A stretch of DNA of 64,000 nt from Bradyrhizobium barranii subsp. apii (GCF_011516635.5 NZ_CP096255.1:620001-684000); one strand, 5' to 3'. Shown: positions 55,295 through 63,136, counted from the first letter of the stretch. Numbers and translations are program-made. The notes: generated by a model from the sequence alone, not told the origin.

Positions 55295-55918
55295 TCAATC
55301 GATCGAATGCAGCAGCGCCGCACGGACAAGGTCCGCGGTGTTGCGCGCGCCGAGCTTGCGCATCGCCTCGGCGCGATGGCTCTCGAACGTGCGCGGGCTG
55401 ATCTGCATCCGCAGCGCGCCCTGCTTGTTCGAGTAGCCCTCGCTGATCAGCCTCAGCACCTCGCGTTCGCGCTTGGTCAGCCGCTTCTGGCCCGACAGGC
55501 CCAGCAACTCGGTGCCCGGCACGCGCTGCGCTTGCTGTGCGCGGGCGGCGTTCAATTCGGCGCCCTCGGTCCTGGACGGGATCGGCAGGGCATCCCTGTG
55601 AGGACCGGCAAGCTGCTTGACCACGCCGCAGACACGTTCGGTCTGCGCCAGCGCATTCTCCACCACGCGCTGCAAATAGGCCCGATCGGCCGTAACCGGC
55701 GCGAGCTGGTCGCTGTGGTGCTTGATCTCGCCCATGTAGAGCAGGAGCGCGGTCAGGGGGCCATTGAGCTCGCGGGCGATGGCGCTGGCCATCTCGTCGG
55801 CGGCCTTGGCGCGGACCGCGTTCAGGCGGGCGAAATCGAGCTCTTCGGTCGGAGCAGAGCTGCTTTCGAACCATTCCGACGGCCGCGAATCGGTGGCCGT
55901 ATCGTTCTGTGGCCCCAT
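55295..55918 (-). CDS. LuxR-type transcriptional regulator fused to a degenerate histidine-kinase DHp segment
   Basis: The 207-residue protein ends with a FixJ/LuxR helix-turn-helix (LTKREREVLRLISEGYSNKQ, QISPRTFESHRAEAMRKLGA). Its N-terminal half resembles the two-helix DHp region of FixL/DctB-type kinases: SAIARELNGPLTALLLYMGE, where active kinases read A-H-E-L-x-x-P-L. The phospho-accepting histidine is replaced by Arg (R49), and no ATPase domain follows. It may dimerise through the DHp helices or interact with a real kinase. The CCGTA-N4-TACGG palindrome lies 49-62 bp upstream. Confidence 0.88.
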   Translation of the reverse strand: MGPQNDTATDSRPSEWFESSSAPTEELDFARLNAVRAKAADEMASAIARELNGPLTALLLYMGEIKHHSDQLAPVTADRAYLQRVVENALAQTERVCGVVKQLAGPHRDALPIPSRTEGAELNAARAQQAQRVPGTELLGLSGQKRLTKREREVLRLISEGYSNKQGALRMQISPRTFESHRAEAMRKLGARNTADLVRAALLHSID

Positions 55919-56258
55919 GTGACTCGTTTAGCGGAACCGAGGCCGGTCTGTGGTTAACTTTTTGCTCCGTAAGACTACGGTAATTTTGGCAGTTTTGTGC
56001 TGAAATACCGGCGCAGGCACAATTTATGCTTGAGTACTCACGCAATCGACCGCGCGTAGGTTGAGGTTTTCGCCCAAAACTTGAGCAGGCGACGAAATGC
56101 CTCCTTAACCAACGCTCCCCAGCGGGCGCCCGCGCCTCCCGGTTTTTACGGATAAATTAACAATGACTTGCTTCTCTTGGTCACGATTGAGAGCGCGCAA
56201 ATGCCTCCACGCATGAGGCCGGTAGGCCTGCGGGAAACGCTGCGGAAGATTGCGTGCC
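55919..56258. other. Divergent region with an AT-rich promoter segment
   Basis: The 340-bp gap between the LuxR-type gene and the 387-aa gene holds the palindrome at 55967-55980, an AT-rich segment (55980-56040), and a half-site TACGG near 56150 upstream of the rightward gene. No gene is visible. Confidence 0.45.
55967..55980. promoter_or_regulatory. Palindrome CCGTA-N4-TACGG, candidate autoregulatory operator
   Basis: CCGTAAGACTACGG lies 49-62 bp before the ATG of the LuxR-type regulator on the minus strand, a distance that fits autoregulation. Third copy of this palindrome in the island. Confidence 0.5.
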
Positions 56259-57422
56259 ATGAACGAGATCGATCGGCTGTCCGAGTTCTTGCAGAGGCTG
56301 ACGCCGCTCTCGCGCAGCTGTCTGCTCAGCGAGCTCGAGCGGCTCGAACTGTGCGGCATCGACATGCCGGGCTCGTCCGACATCCAGGCGAAGTTGCGCG
56401 CCGAGTTCCGCAAGGACGGATCGACCCAGGCACGCGCCACCAGTCCCTCGCGCTATTTCTTCGCGCCGCTCGAACTGCTCCTGATCGACGGCGCACCCGA
56501 GCATGCCAATGCGGGGCGGATTTCACGCAACACGCTCACGCCGATCTGGGAGTGGATCTGCCGCGACCTGCTGCCGACCATGGCGCGCGACTACATCAAG
56601 GCGATCAACGACCAGGTCACCGCCAACAACCCGAAGGAAGTGCTGAAAACCGCGTCGATCTTCCAGACCAAGGTCCTCAAGGTCCTCGAGAACACCCTCG
56701 CATCGGCGGAGAGCACCGAGTTCGCACGCGCCAAGCTCACGCAATACACGGCCTCGCGCACCGCCTTCGACGACGTGAGGAAAATGCAGCAGGTGCTGCG
56801 CGCCGGCGACGCGCTGCCGAAGTTCAACGAAAAGCTGCCTGAGAAGATCGCGAAATTCGACGACGGCCAGGTTGCCCAGATCACCGCGCAACTCGATGCC
56901 TTCAGGAAGTCCCACCCGGACGCGCTGCACTTTGCGCTGGCGCTGGTGGCAAGGCGCCTGAAGACGTCCTGGGAACTGATGCGCCTTGCCACCAGGACCG
57001 CCGCGAGCAAGAGCGTGTCCGACGTCGCCGCCACGCCCTATGCCTGCGTCGTTCCCATGGTGCTCGACCGGCTCGACGACAAGCGGCTCGCCCTGCGGGT
57101 GGCGCTCAAGCACAACCGCGTGCTGGTCGCCCGCGACCTGCTCGCCGACATCTACGACACCGAATATGCGCTCAAGGTCCGCATCGACGGCATCGAGGGT
57201 TGCGAATGGGGCGTCCGGCTCCAGCAATTGATGGATGCGATCGCGGCGCTGGTGTCCGCCGAGGTGAGCCGCTTCCCCTCCAATGTCGGCCACATTCTCG
57301 GCTCGCGCCGGCTGCGCAGCCACGACACGCTCGGTGGCAAGCTGTCCTATCTGGCCTGGAAGGGACGCGACGCCGTGCAGGACGGCGCGGCGGCGTTTCG
57401 CAAATTGATCGGACAGACCTGA
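56259..57422 (+). CDS. Hypothetical protein, 387 aa
   Basis: From the ATG at 56259 (GGAAGA upstream) the chain is predominantly helical with no signal peptide. Stretches include IDRLSEFLQRLTPLSRSCLL, FFAPLELLLIDG, LKTASIFQTKVLKVLENTL and ALALVARRLKTSWELMRLAT. I do not recognise a domain. Regular helices and charged surfaces suggest a cytoplasmic helical-repeat protein. It lies between the LuxR-type regulator and the EAL protein. Confidence 0.75.
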   Translation: MNEIDRLSEFLQRLTPLSRSCLLSELERLELCGIDMPGSSDIQAKLRAEFRKDGSTQARATSPSRYFFAPLELLLIDGAPEHANAGRISRNTLTPIWEWICRDLLPTMARDYIKAINDQVTANNPKEVLKTASIFQTKVLKVLENTLASAESTEFARAKLTQYTASRTAFDDVRKMQQVLRAGDALPKFNEKLPEKIAKFDDGQVAQITAQLDAFRKSHPDALHFALALVARRLKTSWELMRLATRTAASKSVSDVAATPYACVVPMVLDRLDDKRLALRVALKHNRVLVARDLLADIYDTEYALKVRIDGIEGCEWGVRLQQLMDAIAALVSAEVSRFPSNVGHILGSRRLRSHDTLGGKLSYLAWKGRDAVQDGAAAFRKLIGQT

Positions 57423-57593
57423 TATTGCGGCGCGGCTACTCCGCCCGCGGCAGGCACAGGAAGCGATCGGTAAATCGCCCTGACAGAACGAATCTGAACC
57501 ACCAATACATCAATCGCCGCGTCGTCATTGCTGTAATCCTCGACAGCCCACCACCGGCTACGCACAGCAATAGCGCAGGTGCAGCAAGACACA

Positions 57594-57609
57594 TGTGATG
57601 TGCTTCACA
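57594..57609. promoter_or_regulatory. Perfect Crp-type palindrome TGTGA-N6-TCACA
   Basis: TGTGATGTGCTTCACA matches the classical Crp operator in all ten conserved positions. It lies 148 bp before the ATG at 57758, in an otherwise gene-free region. Regulated gene unclear. Confidence 0.45.
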
Positions 57610-57757
57610 TTTGCGCCGCCGCAGCCGGCCGCGTTGTCGCAGAACTGTCACGCGTAAACCATGGAACATGCGCGCATCGCGTGAAAATGAACTCTCCCAT
57701 CGCTGCCGTCGCGTCGATCCTGCGATGCACCGCAAGAGCGACGGGAAGGAGGTTGCG

Positions 57758-57926
57758 ATGAGATCGAACCGGCGGACATCGACGATGGCGGCATTGCACG
57801 CGCGCGCCAGCGCCGGGCCAAACGCGAGCGGTTCGTAGCGCGTTGAACGAGCTGAACGCGCAGCTCGACAAGCACGGATTCTACAAGGCGTTTCCCGTCC
57901 TGAGTCGCGGTCGCGAGCTGGTACTG
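57758..57926 (+). pseudogene. Probable remnant of a small gene broken by frameshifts
   Basis: An ATG with an excellent ribosome site (GGAAGGAGG) is followed, in a different frame, by a protein-like segment IEPADIDDGGIARARQRRAK plus RERFVA. After another shift comes NELNAQLDKHGFYKAFPVLS. Joined, the two segments read like one small charged protein. The ATG frame itself stops after 26 codons. Two small indels would explain the structure; the evidence is by eye only. Confidence 0.33.
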
Positions 57927-58243
57927 CATGACCCAGCACGCCACGGCCACAGGCAATTGAGGCGTCCATTATTCAATTGGGCGAAGTGCGCGCGACCTCG
58001 TCCGATTACAGGACAGCGCGCGTGTTCGCAGCGAAGCCGCGTCTTGCAAAAATTGCGCGGGATTGCCGCACGCCCGCGCGCGACGCGCGGGCAGACGTAA
58101 AAACTTCCGGAAGAAGATCCAGACAATTTTAGACGTGATGCGGGCTTTAACGTTACCCAGATAATTCAACAATCGACTGAAGCTCTCCATATTTGAAACT
58201 GCTCCCATCGCTAACACCTGTCGCGGAACGGGAGTGGTTTGCG

Positions 58244-59458
58244 ATGAACGATGAACTTGTTGAACTCGCCGGACGGAGGCCCAAAACCTTCGGACGGCGA
58301 AAGGTAACGCCGCGCGCATGCGTCGCCGACGGCAAGCGCCATCTGCGCGCATTCCTCGCCGAGGTGCTGGAGGATCTTGGTTTCGTCACCAGCGAATGCG
58401 CCAGCGCGGACGAGCTGCAGACCGTGCTGACCCGTGAGTTGCCGGACCTGATCCTGCTCGGCATCGCCGCCGACGGCATCGAGCCCGGCACGTTTCTGGA
58501 GACGCTGGTGCGCGAGGCCTTCGACGGCAAGGTTCTCGCCGTCGGCGCCCGCGAGTCCATCATCGTCAGGGCCGTGCAGCAGGTCGGCGAGGAGTATGGC
58601 CTCGCGATGCTGCCGCCACTGACCACGCCCTTTGCCGCCGAGACGCTGCGCGAGCGCGTCGCGATGCTGCTGCCGGACGAGCCGGCGCCGAGCCCGGCCG
58701 TGTATGTCGGCGAGGCCCTTCACGCCGGCTGGCTCGAGCTCTGGTACCAGCCCAAGATCGACGCGCGCACCTTGGTCCGCAGCGGCGCCGAGGCGCTGGT
58801 GCGGATGCGGCATCCGACCTGGGGCGTGGTGCCGCCCGCCTACTTCATCCCCGAAGAGCACGATCCGCATTTGCGCGAGCTCTCGGAGTTCGTGATCGAG
58901 CGCGCCTTGCAGGACTGGCACTATCTCCTGGAGCAGCAGAGCCCGGTCGATCTCTCGATCAACCTGCCGACGTCATATCTGAAGGAGCCGCTGGCGGTGC
59001 GCGATCTCTGCCGCCGCATGCCGACGCATCCGGCCTTCGGCGGGCTGACGATCGAGATCGACAGCGAGGAGGCGATCCGCGATCTCGAATTCCTCGTCGA
59101 GGTCGCCCGCGAGGTGCGCCTGCACAATATCGGCCTGTCGATCGACAATCTCGGCGCCAACTGGCCGTCACTGATGGATCTGGACAAGATTCCCTTCATC
59201 AAGCTGAAGGCCGATCGGCACTTCGTCACCGGCAGCGGCAGCGATCGGCTGAAGCGCACGGTGTGCCGTCACATCGTCGAGCTCGCGCACGCCTACGGCG
59301 CGCGCACCGTGGCCGAAGGCGTCGAGAGCCGCGCCGACCTCGTCGCCGCCAACGAGCTCGGCTTCGACCTCGTGCAGGGTTTTCTGTTCGGCAAGCCGAT
59401 GCCGCTGAAGAAGTTTGCCCGGAGTGCGCTGACGCGGACGGTGATGGGGCAGGCGTGA
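58244..59458 (+). CDS. Receiver-like/EAL-domain protein with degenerate sites
   Basis: From the ATG at 58244 the protein has 404 residues. The N-terminal part (about 25-150) resembles a receiver, but the phospho-acceptor position is Gly (ILLGIAADG, G73). The EAL domain (about 160-395) keeps SGAEALVRMRHP (E183), the Asn in LSINLP, the Lys in FIKLKAD, EGVES and VQGFLFGKP. The metal-binding DDFG motif reads IDNLGANW: D301 is kept but the second Asp is Asn (N302). c-di-GMP hydrolysis is probably weak or absent, and the protein may act as a c-di-GMP or protein binder. Confidence 0.88.
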   Translation: MNDELVELAGRRPKTFGRRKVTPRACVADGKRHLRAFLAEVLEDLGFVTSECASADELQTVLTRELPDLILLGIAADGIEPGTFLETLVREAFDGKVLAVGARESIIVRAVQQVGEEYGLAMLPPLTTPFAAETLRERVAMLLPDEPAPSPAVYVGEALHAGWLELWYQPKIDARTLVRSGAEALVRMRHPTWGVVPPAYFIPEEHDPHLRELSEFVIERALQDWHYLLEQQSPVDLSINLPTSYLKEPLAVRDLCRRMPTHPAFGGLTIEIDSEEAIRDLEFLVEVAREVRLHNIGLSIDNLGANWPSLMDLDKIPFIKLKADRHFVTGSGSDRLKRTVCRHIVELAHAYGARTVAEGVESRADLVAANELGFDLVQGFLFGKPMPLKKFARSALTRTVMGQA

Positions 59459-59468
59459 GGCACAGGCC

Positions 59469-59537
59469 TCACGCCAACCGCCGCGCGAAGAAGAAGACGC
59501 ACACGACCACGAGCGCGATCGCTGCGATCACCCCCAT
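59469..59537 (-). pseudogene. Duplicated fragment of the DMT transporter C-terminus
   Basis: On the minus strand this segment reads VIAAIALVVVCVFFFARRLA and stop. The end of the DMT exporter at 60134 reads MIAATALVVVCVFFARRYA and stop. About 55 bp of DNA are nearly identical between the two places. It has no ribosome site and only 22 codons, so it is a gene fragment left by duplication or recombination, about 660 bp from its source. Confidence 0.45.
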
Positions 59538-59553
59538 GAAGGACAGAGCTTTC

Positions 59554-59823
59554 CTAGCGACAGACCCACGCGCCATTGACCAGCACGCGGGCGCACGTTG
59601 GTGCCGCGACAGCGGCGCCTACGGCCGCTCCACCGACTACGGCGCGACGCGTCGTTCGCCGCGCGACGCCGGCGACACTCACTGGGGTCGCTGGTCGCCC
59701 TACGCGGGCCTGTGCGCTCTGAACCGAGAATGAAAGACCATCCTCCTCCGACCACTGCACCGAGCCCATGGCTGCGCAGGCAATAACGGCGCCGGCTAGC
59801 CAAAATTTGGTTCCGTGTCGCAT
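59554..59823 (-). CDS. Small exported protein, 89 aa
   Basis: The ATG at 59823 has AAGGAG seven bases upstream. A signal/anchor (KFWLAGAVIACAAMGSV) is followed by a short linker, an Ala/Val/Gly-rich stretch (RRAVVGGAAVGAAVAAP) and a C-terminal CARVLVNGAWVC with two cysteines. Such short proteins with a final hydrophobic/Cys motif are frequent in rhizobia but of unknown role. An Fnr/FixK-type box lies 184-203 bp upstream. Confidence 0.68.
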   Translation of the reverse strand: MRHGTKFWLAGAVIACAAMGSVQWSEEDGLSFSVQSAQARVGRPATPVSVAGVARRTTRRAVVGGAAVGAAVAAPTCARVLVNGAWVCR

Positions 59824-60133
59824 GACGTGCTCCTTCCCTTGCTTTCTGCGGATTTCTGTCAGTCGCGTGAGGATGCCGATCACCGTCCCATCAGCGAAAC
59901 GAGCAGACCAGCCAGGCGGATGCTGTCACTGTGATCGCGAAACAGGGCACGCGATGCACCGGGGAGATAACTCTCCCATCCAGTGCGGCACTGCGTGCAA
60001 GAACAGACGTTGATCTAGATCAACGTTGGCGGTCGCATAACGACCGCGCCAGGTGATGGTCGCGAGCCAATGACCAGATGGAAGCGCGTTCGATCAAGGT
60101 CACCAACCCTGGTCGGGAACTGCGATCACCGCC
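59824..60133. other. Intergenic stretch carrying an Fnr/FixK-type box
   Basis: The 310-bp gap between the small exported gene and the DMT exporter (both leftward) holds the palindrome at 60007-60026 and no gene I can support. A 17-codon minus-strand frame opening with MGELSPRC is present but unsupported. Confidence 0.45.
60007..60026. promoter_or_regulatory. Perfect Fnr/FixK-type box TTGAT-N4-ATCAA inside a 20-bp palindrome
   Basis: The core TTGATCTAGATCAA (60010-60023) matches the Fnr/FixK consensus exactly and is extended by ACG/CGT to a 20-bp perfect palindrome. The only gene it can face without another gene between is the small exported gene, whose start is 184 bp away; this would need a long leader. 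FixK-type control by low oxygen is inferred. Confidence 0.5.
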
Positions 60134-60994
60134 TCAGGCATATCGCCGCGCGAAGAAGACGCAGACGACCACGAGCGCGGTCGCGGCGATCATGTTCCAT
60201 GCGACCGGCTCGTGCAGCAGGAAGCCGGCGAGCGCGAGGCCGAAGAACGGCTGGAGCTGCTGCAATTGACCGACGCGGGCAATACCGCCGACCGCAAGGC
60301 CCCGGTACCAGAAGATGAAGCCGACGAACATGCTGAAGACGGAGACGTAGGCGAGCCCGATCCAGGCGGGCACGCCGACGCCGCTCCACGTCGACGGCCA
60401 TGTCAGGATCGCAACCGGCACCATCAGCGGCAGCGCGAGCAGCAGCGCCCAGGAGATCACCTGCCAGCCGCCGAGGCGGCGCGACAGCGCGGCGCCTTCG
60501 GCATAGCCGAGCCCGCACAGCACGATGGCCGCGACCATCAGGAGATCGCCGGTGAGCGAGGCCGAGCCGTCGTTCGACAGGGCAAAGCCCGCGACCGTGG
60601 CGCTGCCCAGCACAGCGAACAGCCAGAACAGCGGCTGCGGCCGCTCGCCACCGCGCAGCACCGCGAAGATCGCCGTCGACAGCGGCAAGAGCCCGATGAA
60701 GACGATCGAATGCGCAGAGGTGATGTGCTGGAGTGCGAGCGCTGTCAGCAGGGGGAAGCCGACCACGACGCCGATGGAGACGATGGCGAGCGAGACGAGA
60801 TCCTTCCGCTGCGGCCGCGCCTGGCGGAGCAGGAAGAGCACGGCCACACCGATCAGGGCCGCGATGACCGCGCGGGCGGACGTCAGGAACAGCGCGGAGA
60901 AACCACCGACCGCCACGCGCGTCGCCGGCAACGAGCCGCTGAAGATGATGACGCCGAGAAGCCCGTTGCCCCAGCCACTGCCTGCAGATTGCAT
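60134..60994 (-). CDS. DMT-superfamily transporter (EamA domain)
   Basis: From the ATG at 60994 the protein has 286 residues with about ten membrane helices in two EamA repeats (GNGLLGVIIFSGSLPATRVA at the start; LGYAEGAALSRRLGGWQVIS in the second half; GFIFWYRGLAVGGIARVGQL and PFFGLALAGFLL near the end). EamA members export amino acids or other small metabolites. It is divergent from a MocR-type regulator, a frequent arrangement in which the regulator controls the exporter. GAGACGGAC precedes the ATG. Confidence 0.9.
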   Translation of the reverse strand: MQSAGSGWGNGLLGVIIFSGSLPATRVAVGGFSALFLTSARAVIAALIGVAVLFLLRQARPQRKDLVSLAIVSIGVVVGFPLLTALALQHITSAHSIVFIGLLPLSTAIFAVLRGGERPQPLFWLFAVLGSATVAGFALSNDGSASLTGDLLMVAAIVLCGLGYAEGAALSRRLGGWQVISWALLLALPLMVPVAILTWPSTWSGVGVPAWIGLAYVSVFSMFVGFIFWYRGLAVGGIARVGQLQQLQPFFGLALAGFLLHEPVAWNMIAATALVVVCVFFARRYA

Positions 60995-61050
60995 GTCCGT
61001 CTCGCTTTTTGGGTCACGATCATCGGCCGTCGCCGGTGGCGAGACCAGCG

Positions 61051-61080
61051 ACAATCCAGTACAATCCGGCACAACTGTAT
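61051..61080. promoter_or_regulatory. Three 10-bp direct repeats, candidate MocR operator
   Basis: ACAATCCAGT, ACAATCCGGC and ACAACTGTAT follow each other at exactly ten-base steps, on the same helix face, between the divergent exporter (start 60994) and MocR-type regulator (start 61102). MocR proteins often bind direct repeats in such regions. Confidence 0.42.
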
Positions 61081-61101
61081 GGATATGGAAGGTAATACAC
61101 C

Positions 61102-62514
61102 TTGGGCGGCGAGGCACAAACGAAGGGACGGGGCGGGACGCGGACCAGCGACGTGATGGGCGCGATCCGCGCCAAGGTCGCGGCCCGCGCACTCGGTGCC
61201 GGCGACCGCCTGCCGTCGATCCGCAGCCTTGCCGCGACAATGGGTGTTTCGCCGTCCACCGTCGTCGAAGCCTATGATCGGCTGGCCGCCGACGGCCTGA
61301 TCCGCGCCCGTCGCGGCTCGGGCTTCTATGTCTCATCGGCCGTCACCTCGCCGCTGGCGTTGGCCGAAGTCGAGCCCCGCCGCGACCGGGAAGTTGATCC
61401 CTTCTGGGTTTCCCGACAATCGCTCGACACGGACGATGCCGTGCCAAAACCCGGCTGCGGCTGGCTGCCGCCGGAGTGGATGCCGGAGGCGGCCTTGCGC
61501 CGCGCCACCCGCGCGCTTGCCCGCACCGACGCGAGCGTTTTGACCAATTACGGCAGCACCAGCGGCTCCCCTGCCCTGCGCCGGCTGCTGCTCGCGCGCC
61601 TCGCCGAAGACGCGATCGAGGCCTCGATCAACCAGTTGATGTTGACCGGGTCAGGCACGCAGGCAACCGACCTGATCTGCCGCTTCCTGCTCCGTCCCGG
61701 CGACACCGTGCTGGTCGACGATCCCTGCTACTTCAATTTTCGCGCCCTGCTGCGAGCGCATCAGGCGAAGATCGTCAGCGTGCCCTTTACGCTGTCGGGC
61801 CCCGATATCGCGCGCTTCGAGCAGATCCTCGCGACTGAGCGGCCGCGGCTCTACATCACCAATTCAGCGCTGCACAATCCGACCGGCGCGACGATCTCGC
61901 TTCAGACCGCGCACCGGCTTCTGACTGCGGCCGCCGCGCACGACCTCACCATCGTCGAGGACGACATCTTCGGCGACTTCGAACCGGAGCGCTCGCCGCG
62001 CCTTGCCGCGCTCGACGGATTGAACCGCGTGATCCGCATCGGCAGCTTTTCCAAGACGCTGTCGGCCTCGGTGCGCTGCGGCTACATCGCAGGGCGAGCC
62101 GACTGGATCGAGCACCTCGTCGACCTCCAGGTCGCGACCAGTTTCGGCGGCCCGAGCCCGGTGGCGACCGAGATCATCGCAAAGGTCCTGGCCGGCGGCA
62201 GCTATCGCAAGCACATGGACGAGCTCAGGCAGAAGCTCACGCGCACCCGCCGCGACGTCGCGCGAAAGCTTCAGGCGCTGGGCATCGAGCCCTGGCTGAT
62301 GCCTCGCGGCGGCTTCTTCCTCTGGTGCCGCCTCGCGGGCGGGCAGGATGCCACCGCCGTCGCGCGCGCCGCGCTCGAGGAGGATGTGGTGCTCGCGCCG
62401 GGCAACGTCTTTAGCGTGTCACAAACGGCATCGGACTTCCTGCGCTTCAACGTGGCGCATATGAGCGAACCGCGGATGTGGGACGTGCTGCGGCGGGCGC
62501 TGAAGGCCAAATGA
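61102..62514 (+). CDS. MocR-type regulator: GntR winged helix fused to an aminotransferase-like PLP domain
   Basis: Starting at a TTG with GGAAGG upstream (an ATG at 61156 would cut into the winged helix), the protein has 470 residues. A GntR helix-turn-helix (residues about 15-80: RLPSIRSLAATMGVSPSTVV) and a fold-type I aminotransferase domain (about 120-465) follow. The PLP lysine is in IGSFSKTLSASVR (K318), with SGTQATDLICRFLL and NPTGATISL also conserved. MocR proteins sense PLP or amino-compound adducts. It likely regulates the divergent EamA exporter. Confidence 0.92.
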   Translation: MGGEAQTKGRGGTRTSDVMGAIRAKVAARALGAGDRLPSIRSLAATMGVSPSTVVEAYDRLAADGLIRARRGSGFYVSSAVTSPLALAEVEPRRDREVDPFWVSRQSLDTDDAVPKPGCGWLPPEWMPEAALRRATRALARTDASVLTNYGSTSGSPALRRLLLARLAEDAIEASINQLMLTGSGTQATDLICRFLLRPGDTVLVDDPCYFNFRALLRAHQAKIVSVPFTLSGPDIARFEQILATERPRLYITNSALHNPTGATISLQTAHRLLTAAAAHDLTIVEDDIFGDFEPERSPRLAALDGLNRVIRIGSFSKTLSASVRCGYIAGRADWIEHLVDLQVATSFGGPSPVATEIIAKVLAGGSYRKHMDELRQKLTRTRRDVARKLQALGIEPWLMPRGGFFLWCRLAGGQDATAVARAALEEDVVLAPGNVFSVSQTASDFLRFNVAHMSEPRMWDVLRRALKAK

Positions 62515-62521
62515 TCAGCGC

Positions 62522-63136
62522 CTAGTACAACGGCTCCTCATAGACCGGCTCGCCGTCAAGCAGCAGCCGCTTGATGGCGGCGCGGCCTGAGGGGAGTACG
62601 GCGGCGACAACCCGGAGTTTCTGCTGGTTGCGGGCCTGCTCGAGCTTCTTTCCCTCGCCTTCCGGCACGAAATAGCTTTCGAGACCGTATTTGATCGCCA
62701 GTTTCTCGCAGAAGACGCGCGGCCCCGAGCCGCAGGTTCCGCCGTAATAGGAGACGCGGCCGCGGATCAGCACTTCGGGAGCCGTGACCGTGACGGGCTC
62801 GGCATGCACCGAGACGGCCTCGTAGAGACCATTGGCATTCGGCGCGAGCTTGACGAACACGACGGGCTTGCGCTCGGCCGCCGGCTGGCCGGCGAGCGTG
62901 CCCGCCGGCAGTTGCGAGATGTCGTAGCGGAGCACCACATAGTCGCCGCGCAGGAGATCGCGGGGATCGACCGGCTGCGTCTGCAAAGTCACCTCGGTAC
63001 CTTCGCGCAGGATCTGCATGCGATCGGCGACCATCAGCACCAGCAGCGCGCATTGAAGCAGGACGGCGACACCGAACAGCACGGCTTTCGGGATGCGCTG
63101 CCAGATTCTTGTCACGGACGCGGTCAATTCCATCAT
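62522..63136 (-). CDS. GDYXXLXY-domain membrane protein
   Basis: The 204-residue protein has one membrane helix (about 20-38, AVLFGVAVLLQCALLVLMVA) and then the signature RGDYVVLRYDIS. The usual partner is a DUF2157 membrane protein; here its start overlaps that gene's stop by four bases (ATGA), as expected. Function of the pair is unknown. Confidence 0.87.
   Translation of the reverse strand: MMELTASVTRIWQRIPKAVLFGVAVLLQCALLVLMVADRMQILREGTEVTLQTQPVDPRDLLRGDYVVLRYDISQLPAGTLAGQPAAERKPVVFVKLAPNANGLYEAVSVHAEPVTVTAPEVLIRGRVSYYGGTCGSGPRVFCEKLAIKYGLESYFVPEGEGKKLEQARNQQKLRVVAAVLPSGRAAIKRLLLDGEPVYEEPLY

Larger units (their letters stand above)
57423..58243. other. Long stretch without an intact gene
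   Basis: This 821-bp region contains a perfect Crp-type palindrome (57594-57609), a strong ribosome site GGAAGGAGG before an ATG at 57758 that leads only to a 26-codon frame, and a likely decayed small gene (57758-57926). The rest, with Arg-rich open frames lacking ribosome sites, looks non-coding. Confidence 0.5.
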
